Assembly (NCBI RefSeq): GCF_949987515.2
Contig: NC_082698.1
Span: 30,470,070-30,534,069 of the forward strand
From: Delphinus delphis
Lineage: Eukaryota; Chordata; Mammalia; Artiodactyla; Delphinidae
Direction of reading: 5' to 3'
Length of the DNA: 64,000 nucleotides
In this document: positions 1 to 13,190 of the stretch, in pieces
Layout: each line of letters starts with the position of its first letter
Numbering within the stretch: the first letter of the stretch is position 1
Made by a program: the position numbers and the translations under genes
The notes under the pieces: model-generated
Seen by the model: only the letters and a program-made list of their open reading frames with translations
What the model was told of the DNA's origin: nothing
Databases searched by the model: none

Positions 1-20
1 GTAAATTGTTTTTCCTTATG

Positions 21-232
21 TTTTTTTTTTTTTTTTTTTTGTGGTACACGGGCCTCTCACTGTTGTGGCCTCTCCCATTGCAGAGCACAGGCTCCGGACA
101 CGCAGGCTCAGCGGCCATGGCTCACGGGCCCAGCCGCTCCGCGGCATGTGGGATCTTCCCGGACCAGGGCACAAACCCTTGTCCCCTGCATCGGCAGGCG
201 GACTCTCAACCACTGCACCACCAGGGAAGCCC
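21..232 (-). mobile_element. Short-form CHR SINE (tRNA-Glu derived)
   Basis: Read on the minus strand, it starts with the CHR head ggcttccctggtggtgcag, contains a B-box-like segment and ends in a long A tail, seen here as a T run from 21. The 8-bp direct repeat tccttatg at 13-20 and 233-240 brackets it. It has the shortened body shared with the copies at 21189, 33139 and 57063. Confidence 0.9.
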
Positions 233-1378
233 TCCTTATGATTTTTAAGTAGATATTGTCTCTAGGTTCTTTTCTCCCAGTATTTGGTGCTTTTTTATTT
301 TACCTGCTTAATTTTTTGCACACCCCACTCATGTGCTTTATTCTCAGGTCTTCCAGAGTATGGTTCCTGATGCCAGAGCCTCTTTAGCTTTTCTTCACAT
401 CAGGCGTCTTTCTTTCAAGTCTGTCTCTCAGAAGCACAGAGATAAAATTGCTTTTATGTGTGTGTTTCTGATTCCATCTCCATCTTGTCTGTAAAGCAAG
501 GTATTGGCATATTTTTGCTACCCACTCTAAATAGGGATGGGAGGGCGAGAGAGAAGAGCAGCACGTTATTGGGTTCTGACTGTGGCCCAAGTTCCAAGCC
601 ATGTGCTGTCATGTTACCTTGTGACAATGCGGGGCAGAGTGTGTTGTCATTTTACAGACAGGTAATAAGCTGGGGGCGAGCAGTGAGTCCCAGATCTCTG
701 GTTCCAGAGGCCACCATCCTCTTGGCTTAGGTCACAGAGGGGCCGTGGGCTGCCAGATGCTCCTCCTACCTTTCCGCTACAGAGGAGGCCCAGATGCCCT
801 GGGGCGGGGCTTGGGCCTGGTGGTGGGCCCTTGGCAGGCAGACACCTGCCTCCCCCTCTTTTTGCAGCTCCCAGCTCTCCCCCCAACCCAGCCTGCACCG
901 GCGAGGAGGCAGGAACACCTGGGCCCCTCTCCCTGGGGAGTCCGGCTGCTACCGCAGCTGCTCCGCTGGCATTCTTGAGAGTGTTAATTGAGTGGGGCGC
1001 CCAGCCCCTGGCCCCATTGTCTCCAGAAATGAGCTAGGCCAGGGAGAGAGACGTCATTGCCACCAAGCATAAGGGAACGAGGACAGGCTTCTGGTCAGCG
1101 GTACTGGGGAGAGGGTCCAGGAGGCCAGGCCAGGCTTGTGGGCTGTGGGTGCCCCATTGTCCATGGTCTCCTCTCTCCCAGGTGGGTAAGGTGGGAAAAG
1201 GGTGTTAACCCCAGGCCTCAGGACCCCTCATGGGAAGGAGGAACCTGGAAGCTTGTAGTGGGTTTTCAGTAGTTCAGGAAGGTGGTCCCCTCTGGTGGTG
1301 GGGGGAGGGGGGGAAGAGGTGGTGTGGTGTGGTGATGAATTATTATTTCTCCCTCCCCCGCCCCCTTCTAGTTCATCA

Positions 1379-1575
1379 ACATTATCATCATTGAACACTA
1401 TTACTTAGTACCTGCCCTGACCCAGGCCACCCAATGATTCTCTATACATTATTTCATTGTATTCTTTCAGCAGTCCTGTGAGGTGTGTTTTGTTGATTTT
1501 CCTTTCACATTAAAGCTCAGAGATGTCAGGCAACTTGCCCAAGGTCACACAGCAGGCAAATTGACATAGCCAATG
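1379..1575 (+). repeat. MIR SINE
   Basis: It ends with the MIR hallmark caacttgcccaaggtcacac after cagtcctgtgaggtgtgttt. Confidence 0.75.
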
Positions 1576-2518
1576 CCTCTTGTATTCTGCCTCACAAGGT
1601 CAGAGGAGTGGGAAGAGTATATGTTTCCTTAGTTTTCAAAAGACTTGGAATCTGACACAGGCTGCCTCTCTGAGCCTTGGCTCCTTAGAAGGAAGGGCAG
1701 TGAAATGCTGTTTCCACAGCACCATGAGAGGCGGGGTTGGATTTCTGGGGGGAAAAGCACACCCAGGCACCCAGTGATGGGGCTCGTTTATTGGCCCTCC
1801 CCTCAGCAGTGACCTCCACATTCACAGAAGGATGGGGGAGACTCGGGTCAGGATTCCCAAGGTCTTCCCGGTCTGGGACTGGGGTTCCGGGGGCCAGCAG
1901 GGGAGCTGAGGCTGCTGAGGAAACCTTCCCGGGAACACAGTGCCAGGCTCCACACTCCTCGCCTTGAGAGAAAGTTTGCCAAACCCGTGAGCACCCGGCA
2001 TCGGCCTGTGGGGGTCAGTGAAGGAACTGGAGAGGTTTCGGCCAACGAAGAGGAGGCTGGGGGACAGGTGTCCCCAGAGCCACCGAGAGCAGGAGTGGGT
2101 GCCAGCATGGGGGGAGTGCTTATTCCACGTTCTTCAGAAGTGGGGTCAGCATGGGCAGGTGGGTTTAGGTCATTTCTAAAGAAGAGTGGTCTGAGGGTGG
2201 ATGCGGGGCCGCCAGCAGTGGGGAGTGCTCTGGCCCCAGGCATGTTCAAGCAGAGCCTGGGTGGGCAGCCCCTAAACCAGACTTGCAGGGAAGCCAGGAA
2301 GGGGCTCCTGAGCTGGGCCAGCCCTCACACTCTGTGATTCATCCCTTTCCTCCCAGCCCGAATGGCCTCTGGTGCCCCGGGGGTTCGCTCAGTGAGCTGC
2401 TGTTTGCTGAGCGTCTGCTCTGTGTAGGCTCTGATGGTGACAAGATAGACGCAGTCCCCTGTTCCCATGTAACTAAGAATCTTGCGTGTAACAGCAGAAC
2501 CATTGAACAGTAGGAGAG

Positions 2519-2688
2519 GCCATTTAGCAGGTGCCGCCTGTATGCTAAGGAATTTATGTGCCTTGTCTTATTTAATAATCCTCTCAACAGCGCTGTGAGG
2601 TTGGAATTATTATCATCTCCATTTTATAGAGGAGAAAACTGAGGCTCAGAGTAGCCAAGGGTTTATGTAAGACCCGTAGCTGATGAGG
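2519..2688 (+). repeat. MIR SINE
   Basis: The block ccattttatagaggagaaaa ctgaggctcaga is the MIR core and 3' region. Upstream, atgtgccttgtcttattta is the expected preceding segment. Confidence 0.75.
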
Positions 2689-3537
2689 GCTGGGAGGAGT
2701 CTGGGAAGACGAGCCTCCTTGGGACCCTGCCTGAGCTGTGGCGTGACTCCAGCTATAGCACTCCCAGGGCCTTCGAAGTCCTCGTTGGAAAGATTTGGGA
2801 GTGTGCAGTAATGATTCTTTCTCTGTTTCTGGGCTCACTTGGGCCTCCTTTAGGCCAGGTGGCCCCCCTTGGGCAGGCCCCAGACACCCCATCACTTCCT
2901 TGGCCATAATGCACCCTGTGCCAAGCCCCATTCATTCTGGGGGGGACTCGAGGCCTCTTGGCTGCCCCCACGTTGGCCCCGAGGGTTGAGGTAAATTGTT
3001 GTTCTCACCTGTCCCATTGGTCCCCTGGCTTATAATGCTGCCGCCGTAGACAGTCAAACTGTGGAGAAGTGGTCAGGAACTGGGCAGGCTAGGAAGACCT
3101 GCTAGGAAGACCCCAGTGAGAGGTGGCAGTGGCCTCGGGCAGTGCTGAGGGCCTCCAGGCTGGGTGGAGTGGCGGCTCCCACTCCTCTACCCTGCCTGGG
3201 GGGCTAGTGAGACTCATCACGTGTCTGTGCGCAGGTCTTTATTACCAGGTCAGGATACCCTTGGGACCACCCATGAAACCCACCTTGAAAGTCCTCAAAG
3301 GAAAAATTTTAGAAAAGCTGATGCAGATGGAAAATCCTTTGAAATTGCAACGTGCGGTACAAAATCTAAGGTGTTGTCATTAGTGCATCTTTGCAGATGA
3401 TTAAAAAATAAAAATCTCTCAGGGACACAGAAGTGACCACTGAAAGTTGTTATTGCTTCCCAAGATGATTTTCAGGTCTACCGTCCTCTGATTTCCAGAT
3501 TCTGAGGGCATTCAATTGTTTATTCAAAAAATTAATC

Positions 3538-3708
3538 ACAGATCATGGGCTTTGGGGTCTGACAGGCCCGGGTGACTGGCTGCATGACTTTGTTCTGGTC
3601 ACTGGGCTTTCTAAAGCTCAGTTTCCTCACCTATGCAATAGGGATAGGAGTGCCTCACGGTGTGGTTATGAGGATTAAGTCGGGTAAGGCTTAGCACAGG
3701 CTGACACG
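3538..3708 (-). repeat. MIR SINE, antisense
   Basis: The phrases ctcagtttcctcacctatgc and ggttatgaggattaagtcgg are the antisense MIR order. Confidence 0.75.
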
Positions 3709-3939
3709 TGCACATTAACGTGGACCGTCTGTCCCACCCATTGTTGTTTTATGTGGACCTGGGATAGGAGGTGCAGGCGACAGCATGCATTTATGTAGAG
3801 TGAGCTCTGAATTCATGTCTCCCCAGCCTACAGGCTGGAGATGCAGAATGAGGAGCTTAGGGTCCTGGGGAGGATAGACCAGAAAAGTAAATGGAGAGTT
3901 GGTCCAGAGATGGCTGTGGGGAGCGGTTTGTGTGGGAGT

Positions 3940-4270
3940 GATGGGAGCCCAGCAAGGAGGCTCAGCCAAGCTCTCTGGAGGAGGAGGCACCGCCGCTGGG
4001 CTCTGAGCGTCTCGTGGGCATCAGCCAGGCCAGGAGGGGGGTGAAGAGGGGACTGGCGGAGGGGACAGCCTGAGAGCCTGTGCAGGGCAGGCAGCGACGG
4101 GGAGCACGGAGCATTCGAGAACCTGCCCTGGAGCCCAGCCTGCTGGTCAGGGTGTGGGTGTGAGCTGTGAGAGGGCAGATGTGAGTTTGGGAGGGTTTGG
4201 CCAGGACGTGTCATTCTGCCGAGGGGTTTGGATTTCATCCTGAAAGCGGTGGGGAGCCTCTGGCAGATTT
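3940..4270 (-). repeat. Ancient interspersed repeat, family not resolved
   Basis: The stretch ggggtttggatttcatcctg aaagcggtggggagcc and the preceding agcattcgagaacctgccct match a dispersed mammalian repeat I recognise by pattern but cannot name safely. Similar sequence occurs around 11100-11410 and 40060-40420. Confidence 0.45.
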
Positions 4271-4617
4271 TGGGCAGCAGGGAGGCACGAATTCCCTCAC
4301 AAACATAGCATCCTGTGGTCCCTGAGTGCCGAGTCTTATTTTCACAGTGTGGTAAATTGATGACAATGAGTAATGGGGCCGTGGGCCATCTGGGTGCGGA
4401 TGTGAGCGCAGACGTAAGTGTGTGTTCATGGAAACGAGCGAACATTCCCAGGTGAGCCGCAGACTGCTCCAACAGAAAGAGCCCTGTTTGTCTGACGCCA
4501 GGCACTTCAGAGAATAGGCCTTATCAAAGCAAAACATTTGGTTATAAATATTTATAAATATGTGTTGGATTGAATTGCGCTTTGGTTCATTCACCATTTA
4601 TGTCTATAAATATTTGA

Positions 4618-4868
4618 GAGGCTGCTTGGCATCGTGGAAAGACACAGTCTTTGCAGGCGCAGACAGACGGGCTGTGTTTGGTTTCTTTCTCGGCAGCAAG
4701 ACCAGCGTGGTGACCCTGGCCTTGTCCCTTCACCACTCAGAGCCGTACTTTCCGTGGCTGTAATGACATCCATCTTGCACAGTTGAGAATTAGGATAACC
4801 TGTGTCTAGAGTCTCGCATGTGCCGATGGCATGTTGGGCACTCAGTGAAAGCAGCTTTTATTATTCTT
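4618..4868 (-). repeat. MIR SINE, antisense, diverged
   Basis: The order of segments (agacagacgggctgtgtttg to tgggcactcagtgaaagcag) follows a near full-length antisense MIR with many changes. Confidence 0.55.
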
Positions 4869-5130
4869 CACTGGTCTCTCTGGTTTTTAATAACCTAAAC
4901 TCTTAGATGGCAGGACATTAGTGGTTGTCTGGTTCGGCTTTAGCATTCTTCAGAGTTCCAGACACTTTTTGCCTTAGGTGTCCTACCAATATTATTGCCA
5001 GCCCTCTTTCTGAAAATATTTTTAAGTGAATTTTTGATAATACAGAAGAATATTTATAATATGTTATAAATAATGTATATGTTAGTGGCAAAGCATAATA
5101 ATAAAAGGAGCATCCGTGGAGTCACTATAT

Positions 5131-5717
5131 ATACTTTTTTACATCTTTATTTGAGTATAACTGCTTTACAGCGTTGTGTTAGTTTCTGCTGTATAACAAA
5201 GTGAATCAGCTATATGTATCCATATATCCCCATATGCGCTCCCTCTTGCATCTCCCTCCCACCCTCCCTATCCCACCCCTCTAGGTGGTCACAAAGCACC
5301 GAGCTGATCTCCCTGTGCTATGCAGCACAGCTATCCCACTAGCTGTTTTACATTTGGTAGTGTATGTATGTCCATGCTACTCTCTTACTTCGTCCCAGCT
5401 TCCCCTTCCCCGCCAGATCCTCAGGTCCGTTCTCAACGTCTGCGTCTTTATTCCGGTCCTGCTACTAGGTTCATCAGTACCATTTTTTTAGATTCCATAT
5501 ATATGCATTAGCATACGGTATTTGTTTTTCTCTTTCTGACTTACTTCACTCTGTATGACAGACTCTAGGTCCATCCACCTCACTACAAATGACTCAATTT
5601 TGTTCCTTTTTATGGCTGAGTAATATTCCATTGTATATATATACCACATCTTCTTTATCCATTCATCTGTTGATGGACACTTAGGTTGCTTCCGTGTCCT
5701 GGCTATTGTAAATAAGG
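5131..5717 (-). mobile_element. 5'-truncated L1 3' end, antisense
   Basis: It begins on the + strand with a T run then acatctttatttgagtataa. It continues through caaagtgaatcagctata and gagctgatctccctgtgcta, the 3'-UTR of a cetartiodactyl-type L1 in antisense. It ends near gctattgtaaataagg. The same 3' end is present at 38312-38767. Flanking duplications are unclear (gtcact on both sides). Confidence 0.85.
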
Positions 5718-5799
5718 GTCACTGTTTTTCATTTAAGCCCAAAGCCTTGCTGTTGGAAGGCCCCCAGTCCCCAGCCCCCAGCCCCAGAGGAAACCGACT

Positions 5800-6245
5800 G
5801 CACTGATTTTTGTGTTTGTAATTTCCTTGGTTTTCTTGTAGTATTACTACATGTATATGTGTATGTAAGCATTAAAGTTTTGCTTATTCTTCAACTTTTT
5901 ATAAAAAGAACCAAACATTCTTCTGCAAAATTTTTTTTAACTCAGCATTAGGTTTCTGAAACTTGTCCACGATGATGTGGGTGGTGTTGGCTCGTGCGTT
6001 TTCACTATTGTGTGGAATTCCCACAGTGTATCCATTTTCTTGCCTGTGTGTTTGGACTTTTTCTAGGTTTTTCAGCTTCACACAGTGCTACTGAGAACAT
6101 CCTTACACAGGCTCCACATTTGGGAGCGTTTCTTAGGTGAATGAATGCCTGGGGATAGGATTGTAGGTCATAGGCATGTGCGTCATCAACTTTACTGGCT
6201 CTTAGCAAACTGTTTCACGAAATGTTGTACCGGTTTCCCCGGGTC
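5800..6245 (-). mobile_element. Older L1M fragment, antisense
   Basis: Phrases such as ggattgtaggtcata, catcaactttactgg and aaactgtttcacgaaatg match degraded antisense L1 3' sequence. It lies directly beyond the younger L1 and is more diverged. The boundaries are approximate. Confidence 0.6.
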
Positions 6246-7200
6246 ATTCTCAAGGCTCTCGGGAGAATCTGTCACCATGACTGTTTCTACCGTGCGCCGA
6301 GCAAGGGGCTGCTGGTACCTTCGTGTGTTTCTGGGCCGTGAGGCTGTCTCTGTGTGTCCCCACCTCTGACTTCCCACCAGGCCTGATTCCCCGACAGGCG
6401 GAGAATGAGCTAGAAAACACTTCACAAGTAAAATCTAATTTCAGCAGTTGTTGGATGGATGGTGGATCAGTGATAAGTGACTGGTGCTTTTCCGGCTTCG
6501 TCTGGGCCGGTCTGGGAGGTCAGTAGCTGTCTGACCTAATCGCTGCTTACATGGGTGTCTGAGTAAACTGGACTGAATCCAGTGTTCCCTCCCCTCAGAT
6601 TCTGGCCGGAGGAGAGGAGGCAAAGCTTCTCTGCCTGAGCAGAGAACGCGGGGCTGTCTGTGTTTGAACGCTGGCTCAGCGTGGCCGGGGCAGGTTGCTT
6701 GGCGATGTGTCTCTTTAATGTGCCACAGAAGGAGAATTCGAGATGACTGATAGGGTGCAGAAGCTGTGGGGATCACAGGCCCCCGACCCGCTCCCCACCC
6801 TCCTCTGTGCAGGAACAGACCACTCGGGAAGCTCGTCCAACACTGACTTTGAAATGCTAATTTCCAGACTCCATCCTTTCACGCCTTCCTCTCTGTGTGA
6901 AAAGGCTAACAGTGTGAGGAGGGAGCCAGCAGAGCTGGAGAGAGGAGAGATGCAGAGAGCAGCAGGGGCCCACAGCTTCTCACTGGGAAGGGTCCCTGCC
7001 CAGAGGTTTCCAGAACCTTCTGATCAGGGCCCTGAGGGGGAAGGCTCTTCTCCTCCCCCAGCATCTCGGAGGCAGTCCGCCTTCTGTTCTGCTTTCTTCC
7101 TTTAAGCATCTCTCGAGAGAGTAGCCATGGCTGCAAACGGCCTCAGGGTACTCACTGTTCACTATTGATAGTAACGCCAGCATTATTATTACGAAAAACG

Positions 7201-7365
7201 ACAGAACCCATTACATTTATTGAGGCTTAATGTGTGCCAGGTGCTGTCCTAAGCTCTTTAGAAATATCTTCTCATTTACTCCTTACAATAAGGAGTCATT
7301 TTTATCTTGGGTTTACAGATGAGGAAACTGAGGCTCAGAGAAATAAAGGGGCCTGTCCTTAGTCA
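7201..7365 (+). repeat. MIR SINE
   Basis: It contains tttattgaggcttaatgtgt gccaggtgctg and cagatgaggaaactgaggct, which are strong MIR signatures. Confidence 0.85.
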
Positions 7366-7611
7366 CCGCACCCCGACCCCGGACCCATACTTGAACCTAG
7401 GACTGCCGAGTCCAGAGCACAGCTCTCAGCCTTCACCTGCATCCCTCACTCCATTTCAAACCTTCCGTGATGACCCCGGGGGGTGGCTGTCCGTGCTGCC
7501 ACTGAGGCGGTGAATTTGGATGTGTGCTGGGGACATAGACAAGGGTGACACAGAGTCTGGGCCTCTGAGGAGCTCTCGATTCCATGGAGGAAAAGGACAA
7601 GTTAGAAACGT

Positions 7612-7800
7612 GAAGACTCACGTTTATTGCACGAGCCAGGTGCTGGCCGGGCCAGATACTTCCCAAGAATTAGTTTATTTAACCCTCAACACTATTCTTC
7701 TCCCCATTTTACAGATGAGGAAACTGAGGTACAGGGAGGTTAAGTGACTTGGTTAAAGTGACAGAGTGGCAGAGCCAGGATGTAAACCCAGGCAGCTACT
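7612..7800 (+). repeat. MIR SINE
   Basis: The block ccccattttacagatgagga followed by ggttaagtgacttgg and gcagagccaggatgtaaacc is a well-preserved MIR 3' half. Confidence 0.88.
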
Positions 7801-9378
7801 GAGACCCACCCTCTTAACTCCACTCCCTCCACTTCTTACCTTCCAGAAAGTGCTTTTTGCAGGTACCTATAGGGTGCTGATTAGCCCCAGGGGAGGGCAC
7901 GCCCATCTCTGTTTGTGGAGGGGTGGGGTGGGTGCAGAGAGGAGGAGGGTAGGAGTCCTGGAGGACTTCCCGAAGGAGGAGTCTCCTGGGCCGATGGGGG
8001 AGGAGCGCAGTACCTGAGGCAGGAAGGTCCGGCGGTACATGCGTGGGTGCCTCAGTTAGGCCTCTTGTTTTTGCCCAGGCCACAGCCTCGCCCTTTGATC
8101 TCTCCTTACATAGTGGCCTCTGGCCCTACCCTCATGTTAGCGACTCTCCTCCTCTTCCCTGGGTGAAATAGGCCAGTTGGCGGGGGGTCACAAGGCCCCC
8201 TCTGCAGTGGGCTGGCACCTCCCTGCCCCCAGTGGGCTCCGTGTCCTCCACCAGTCCATCCACTCTTAGCTGGGGTCATCACATGAGGTGGGGCAGGGTC
8301 TTCCAGCCCACTGTGGGGGGCCTCAGCAGGGTGGGGGCCTGAGCTTTCCCAACCAGACCTTGGAGGAGGCTGCCTGTGCGTTCCCTGGCTATTTTCTTTG
8401 TTTTCTCCTTTAGTATTTCCTGCTGTCTTCAAATACTCCTCTCTGGGCTGTGAAGAGCGATGTCTCGGAGGACCGGAACTGGTGCCTGACCGAACGGGCT
8501 GGAACGGCAGGGGGAATTGGTAGACCTTGGGGGTGTTCTTGATGCAGTCAGGATGTGAGGCACCCGAGAGAAGGGAGAGCCAGGGAGTAGAGGTGGCGTC
8601 CTTGACAAGCTGCCCTGCCCTCCCTGGGGAAAGCCCAGGGTTTCATTTTAACAAAGGAGACCGAGTCACACAAACTAGGCATAGAGTTAACATGCTGCCG
8701 CCGCTTCCCATTTTATGACAGGTTATTCTTTCTGGACAGCATTGCCGGAGCGCGTCATTCAGCCTCACAGTGGCAGTGCCAGCCTCCAGGGCAGGTGCGC
8801 ACATCTCCCGGGGCTGTGGGATACTTTCTCCTCAACATAACATGCTGTGTCTTTTGTTTCTGACACCTTCCCGATGGCCAATTTGTGCCTTTTCTGGCTT
8901 TGGGCCTGTGTCCTTGGCAGTCACCCTGGAGGACTCTCAGGGCTCCCCCTTGCATGATAATTGATGGCTCAGAGTAGCTACTGTTCGAAAAGTTTAGGTT
9001 CTTGCCCACTCTGCCTGGTTTCCCCAGGATGACTGTGTGTGCTGACATTTATCAGCTGCTCTTCTGCGGGTTTCCGCAGCCCTGAGAGCGCTTTCCCAGC
9101 AGACGTGGCATTTCTCTCCCAGAGAACATTATGCCCGTTAGCGCCGGGAGCAGAGCAGATGTTTCACTGGCAGCCCTCCTCTGGCTCCGTTATCAAAATG
9201 TGAACTCCCGTGGGGCTGTAGCCCTCTCTGAGCTCTGGCCTGTTTGCCCAGGGGCGGCGCCCAGCGCACAAAGCTTGGGTGGGGGTCGGGTGCCCCCTGG
9301 TTGTGGTTTTGCTTCTTGTGAATTGGCTGACCTCAGCCAGTTTAAAAACCTCTTTACAAGTTCACCTGTTTACAAATA

Positions 9379-9474
9379 AACATAAGGGGGAAATAAGGCC
9401 TACCTCACAGGGTTATTGTGGAGATTAAATGCAATAAAATTTGCACTCTGCCCAGCAGTAAACACTCAATACCT
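9379..9474 (-). repeat. MIR SINE fragment, antisense
   Basis: The phrase cctcacagggttattgtgga gattaaatg is the antisense MIR core. Confidence 0.75.
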
Positions 9475-11477
9475 TTTAAATTCCTCCCCTCCTTTGGAGT
9501 CAGGGAGACCTAAGTTTGAATCAGATGAAGCCTGATTAGGGACTCAAATAATAATACCAGGACCCAAGTTCATTCATTCCTTCATTCATCTCTTCATTCG
9601 CTCTTTGTCTTTCTTCCTCCCTCCCCTAATCTCGTCCACATTGGCCCCAATCTCAACACTTCCTCCATTCATGTTCCAAGGTGGCTACAGAAGCTCCAGC
9701 CTTATTTCCAACCCACCAGGAAGGAATGACAGCCTCCGTCCCAAAAGTCTCATACAATCTATCATCTTGGCTTTGATGGGTTCTGTAGTCATCTCAAACC
9801 AGCCACCCTGGTCAGAGAAATGATGGGGCCGCCCTGGAGTTGGGAGTGGAGTCGTCTCCATCTGACCAAGAGAGCAGAATAGGGGAGGGATGGATCCCCA
9901 GACAAAAAAATTGGGGTTATCACTGGGAAATAGGGTGAACCGATGCTGCAGACAAAACCAGAACAGAACAGAAACCATTGGATGTCCATTACAGGTGCCA
10001 GTTACGGGGCCTGGAGCCAGCTGGGTGTGCCCTTGGCAGAGGTCTTTCGGTCAGAGCCTGGGCGCTGCTTGCCTCTCTGGCTGGTTGTCTGTTGGGTTCC
10101 TGGTCCTGGGCAGGAACTAAGCTGGTGAAATGGCTTGAGAGAGAGGAGTGGGAGCCTCCCAGAGAGGCCTGGGTGACAAGAGTTCATGAATCTTGACCCC
10201 ATTTTCACCTTGAGTTCCTTAATTCAGACCCTCTGGAGGCTGCTTTGTGGTCCTGTGATGCATCTGCCTCTGGTTAAGCAGTCATCTAGAAGACTCTGAC
10301 CCCTGTTTGATCTGGCATCTCTCCTGCCTGCTTCAGCAAACCCTGTGGAGGTTCAGGGCTCTTTAGTAACTCTTCTGTAAAGACTGGGGCGGCAAGTTAT
10401 GTTCCCCACCCTCGTACACCTTGGTCACTGGAGGCCTCTGCGATGTGACCAAAGCGCTCCCGCTGCTGACCTTGCAAGGACAGCTGTAGGTTCTGGCCTG
10501 CTCCGCGACCTCCTGGATGTGACGGATGCCCTTTCTCCAGATGCAAGAGCTTGAACGTGGCCGCGCTGCCATGCTAAGCTTCTTTTGTGCGTGTGTGGTG
10601 TTGGGCAGGGTTTTTGATCTCCTCCTCCTCCTTATCATGGCAGTTTTTATCTTGTGAAATACCTGCGTCTGTGGTCATAGAGGGGCCAAAGCCTTCAGGC
10701 TTGCCTGGTGAACAGAAGTGAGCAGTTGTCACGTTTGTTTTGTCTGTTGAGCGTTTGTGTGTTAAGGAAGAGGAATGCCCCCCAACCCCGGTTTTCCATT
10801 TGTAATCGCACCCCCTTGGACAGGCTGGGAGAGGCCAACTGTGCTCCCTTCACAGCTTACCTGAGTCTTGGCCACGTCTCTGTCAAGAGGATGAGGGCAA
10901 ATAGGGGCTGTGCATCTGTTGCGTCACCCTGCTGACTTTAGTAATGGTGCATTCAGTGCCTTGGCTGAGCCCTTCGGAGAGCTTGGTGGGTAACTTTCTC
11001 ACGGGTGGTGGCAGGCTCTGGAGGTAGGGTTCGGTGCGGGGTTGAGACCAGCACTAAAGATGAGAAGGTCCGTGAGTGGCGCGGTGTGCTTGGCTAATGC
11101 TGGAGAAGTGACATTCATCTGCGGATGCATGCAGGAAGCCTTCATGGAGGAGGTGGCCTTTGCGATGGAAGTGACATTGGGGAGGATGTTAGGAGATGCT
11201 GAGAGGAGAGGGCCTTCAAGAGGAAGGGAATTGCATAGGAAGGTGAAAGCAAAGAAGAGGGAAGGTGTGCAGGTCTAGGGGGAGCAAGTCTGTAGCTGGG
11301 CAGGTGTGTTGGGGTGGTGGCTGGTGTGGGCACTGAGCCTTACTGAGGGGCTTGAGTCCCAGACAGAAGGATCTGGGACACCTCAGTAGACAGAGGGGCA
11401 ATATTGAAGGGCTTTGAGTGGGGTGTGTGTTTGCAGATGTGGGGAGACCAGGTAGAAATTTAGGGAGTGATGTATAA

Positions 11478-11550
11478 TAAGAGCTCATGTTCATTGAACA
11501 CTTGCTCTGTACAAGGTACTGTTGCTAGGGCCTTAAGTGCATCACCTTCT
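11478..11550 (+). repeat. MIR SINE 5' fragment
   Basis: The phrase cattgaacacttgctctgta caagg corresponds to the MIR 5' region. It is followed by an L2 fragment in the other orientation. Confidence 0.6.
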
Positions 11551-11559
11551 AAATCTAAG

Positions 11560-11830
11560 TTGCTTTTCGGTCCAGAACCCTCTGACGGCTTCCTGCTTCC
11601 TTTAGCCTGATAGCCAGAGTCTCTACCCTCCTACCACTCTCCCCGTTTCCCACTCCGGCCACCCTCACCTCCTCGTTTTTCCTTGAACACCACCACGCAT
11701 GCTCCTGCCTCAGGACCCTTGCACTGGCTGTTCCCTTTGCCTAGAATACTTTTTCTTCCAGGTTCACACATGGCTTGCTCCTTTCCTTCCTTCAGCAGCC
11801 AGAAGTGGCTGGAGCCTGCCCGCTTCTGAG
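11560..11830 (-). mobile_element. L2 fragment, antisense
   Basis: The phrases ggacccttgcactggctgtt, ccctttgcctagaatact and acacatggcttgctcctttc follow the antisense L2 3' end. The edges are approximate. Confidence 0.7.
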
Positions 11831-13024
11831 CCGTCCACGTCACCCCCACTGTGCACACCCCCTCGTAGGTTATGACGGATTCAAACACTTAGGGGCCGTG
11901 TGTGGTTTTTTCAGCTTTGTTTTTAATGGTGTCTTTGTTAAAAGGATCTTCGTTCCCAGAGGGTTCATTAATCGAGGGCGTTGCACTTTGTGAAGAAATC
12001 ACTGGCTGACTTGGTTTAGAGGTCACACTGTTCTGGTCAGATGCGCTAAAATGAATGTTCAGAGGAGAAAGGAAGAGTGTGATTGTAGACGTTAAGCCAT
12101 TTGGGGGGAGAGCTGGAAGCTTGTTAAAATGATTACTGAGGGGCCTTGAACATGGTTACTGAGGAGACCAGTGGTGCCTTCCTTTTTGGTTACCTGGTGG
12201 GACTTGCTTGAAGCTCCTGCTGGGAAGAGAGTGTTGGGGGCTGTCGACAGGTGTGTGGCGTCCACTCCAGTGCTGCTTTGTCCTTGTCTGTTCCGCTGCA
12301 AGGAGACAGGAAGGGGAGATCCCACTTGGATCCTGGGGTGGCTGGTGCCCTACTCAGAGCAGCAGAAATGAGGAGAGGAGAGGGCCTCACTTGCCGCTCC
12401 ACCCCTCCTGAACTCCCCACAGCCTCCTTGCCCTCGCTGAGCATTTGCTGTTGGCGAGCTCACTGCCCACGGATCTTCCATGTACTAATCCCAACCCGCT
12501 GTCCTGGGACTTGCAACCACGGCTCACTAGCCCAGGTCTGTCCCCTTCCGCTGTTTGGAGAAGTATCCAGTCTCCCTGCTCCCCCCAGATCATAACCATA
12601 GCTGTTACTACTCAAGAGCCCCTCTCAGGGACAGGCCAGTGTCAGTTTTTTATATCCGGAATCTCCTCGCATCCTTACTTTACAGGGGAGATGTGGAACC
12701 CGGTCCCGTAGACCTTAACGGGCTTGTGGCAGTCCCAGAGCTGGTGAAAAGCAGGCACGCAGACCCGTGTCTCCCTGGACACTGTGCAAAGCACATTTCC
12801 TAACCTGAGGGCTGGCTGCATCAAGACTTTTCATCCTGGAGTACGCTGTGCTTGCCATCCTCTGAAACTCAGAACCTCTCATCTTCCCCTGGGCAAGAGC
12901 ACAGCAATGGCAGCACCGTGTCACACATGCCCTGGGATGGACAGTGTGACGGCCTCTGATGGTGTGCAGAGTGTTGGCATTCTCCAAGGTCATCACCTTT
13001 GGGTGTCCCCACCATTCCCTAGAC

Positions 13025-13190
13025 CAGTGCCTCCCAAACTTTAACGCACACCCGAGTCACCTGGGGGCTTGCATCAATTCAGATCCTGATCCAGCAGCTA
13101 CAGGGGGGCGGGCTTGAAGTCACTTCTTCAACAAACTCCCAGATAATGAGAACCCTACTGGTCCGAGGACCACACTTTGAGAAGCAACAG
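13025..13190 (+). mobile_element. MER5-like nonautonomous hAT element
   Basis: It starts cagtgcctcccaaacttta and ends accacactttgagaagcaac, giving the inverted ends of the MER5A/B group. The 3' end of a long antisense ORF lies in it. Confidence 0.8.

Noticed and set aside
3828..4505. 225-codon minus-strand ORF
   Set aside because: It lies across an ancient repeat, has no recognisable domain and no splice or promoter context.
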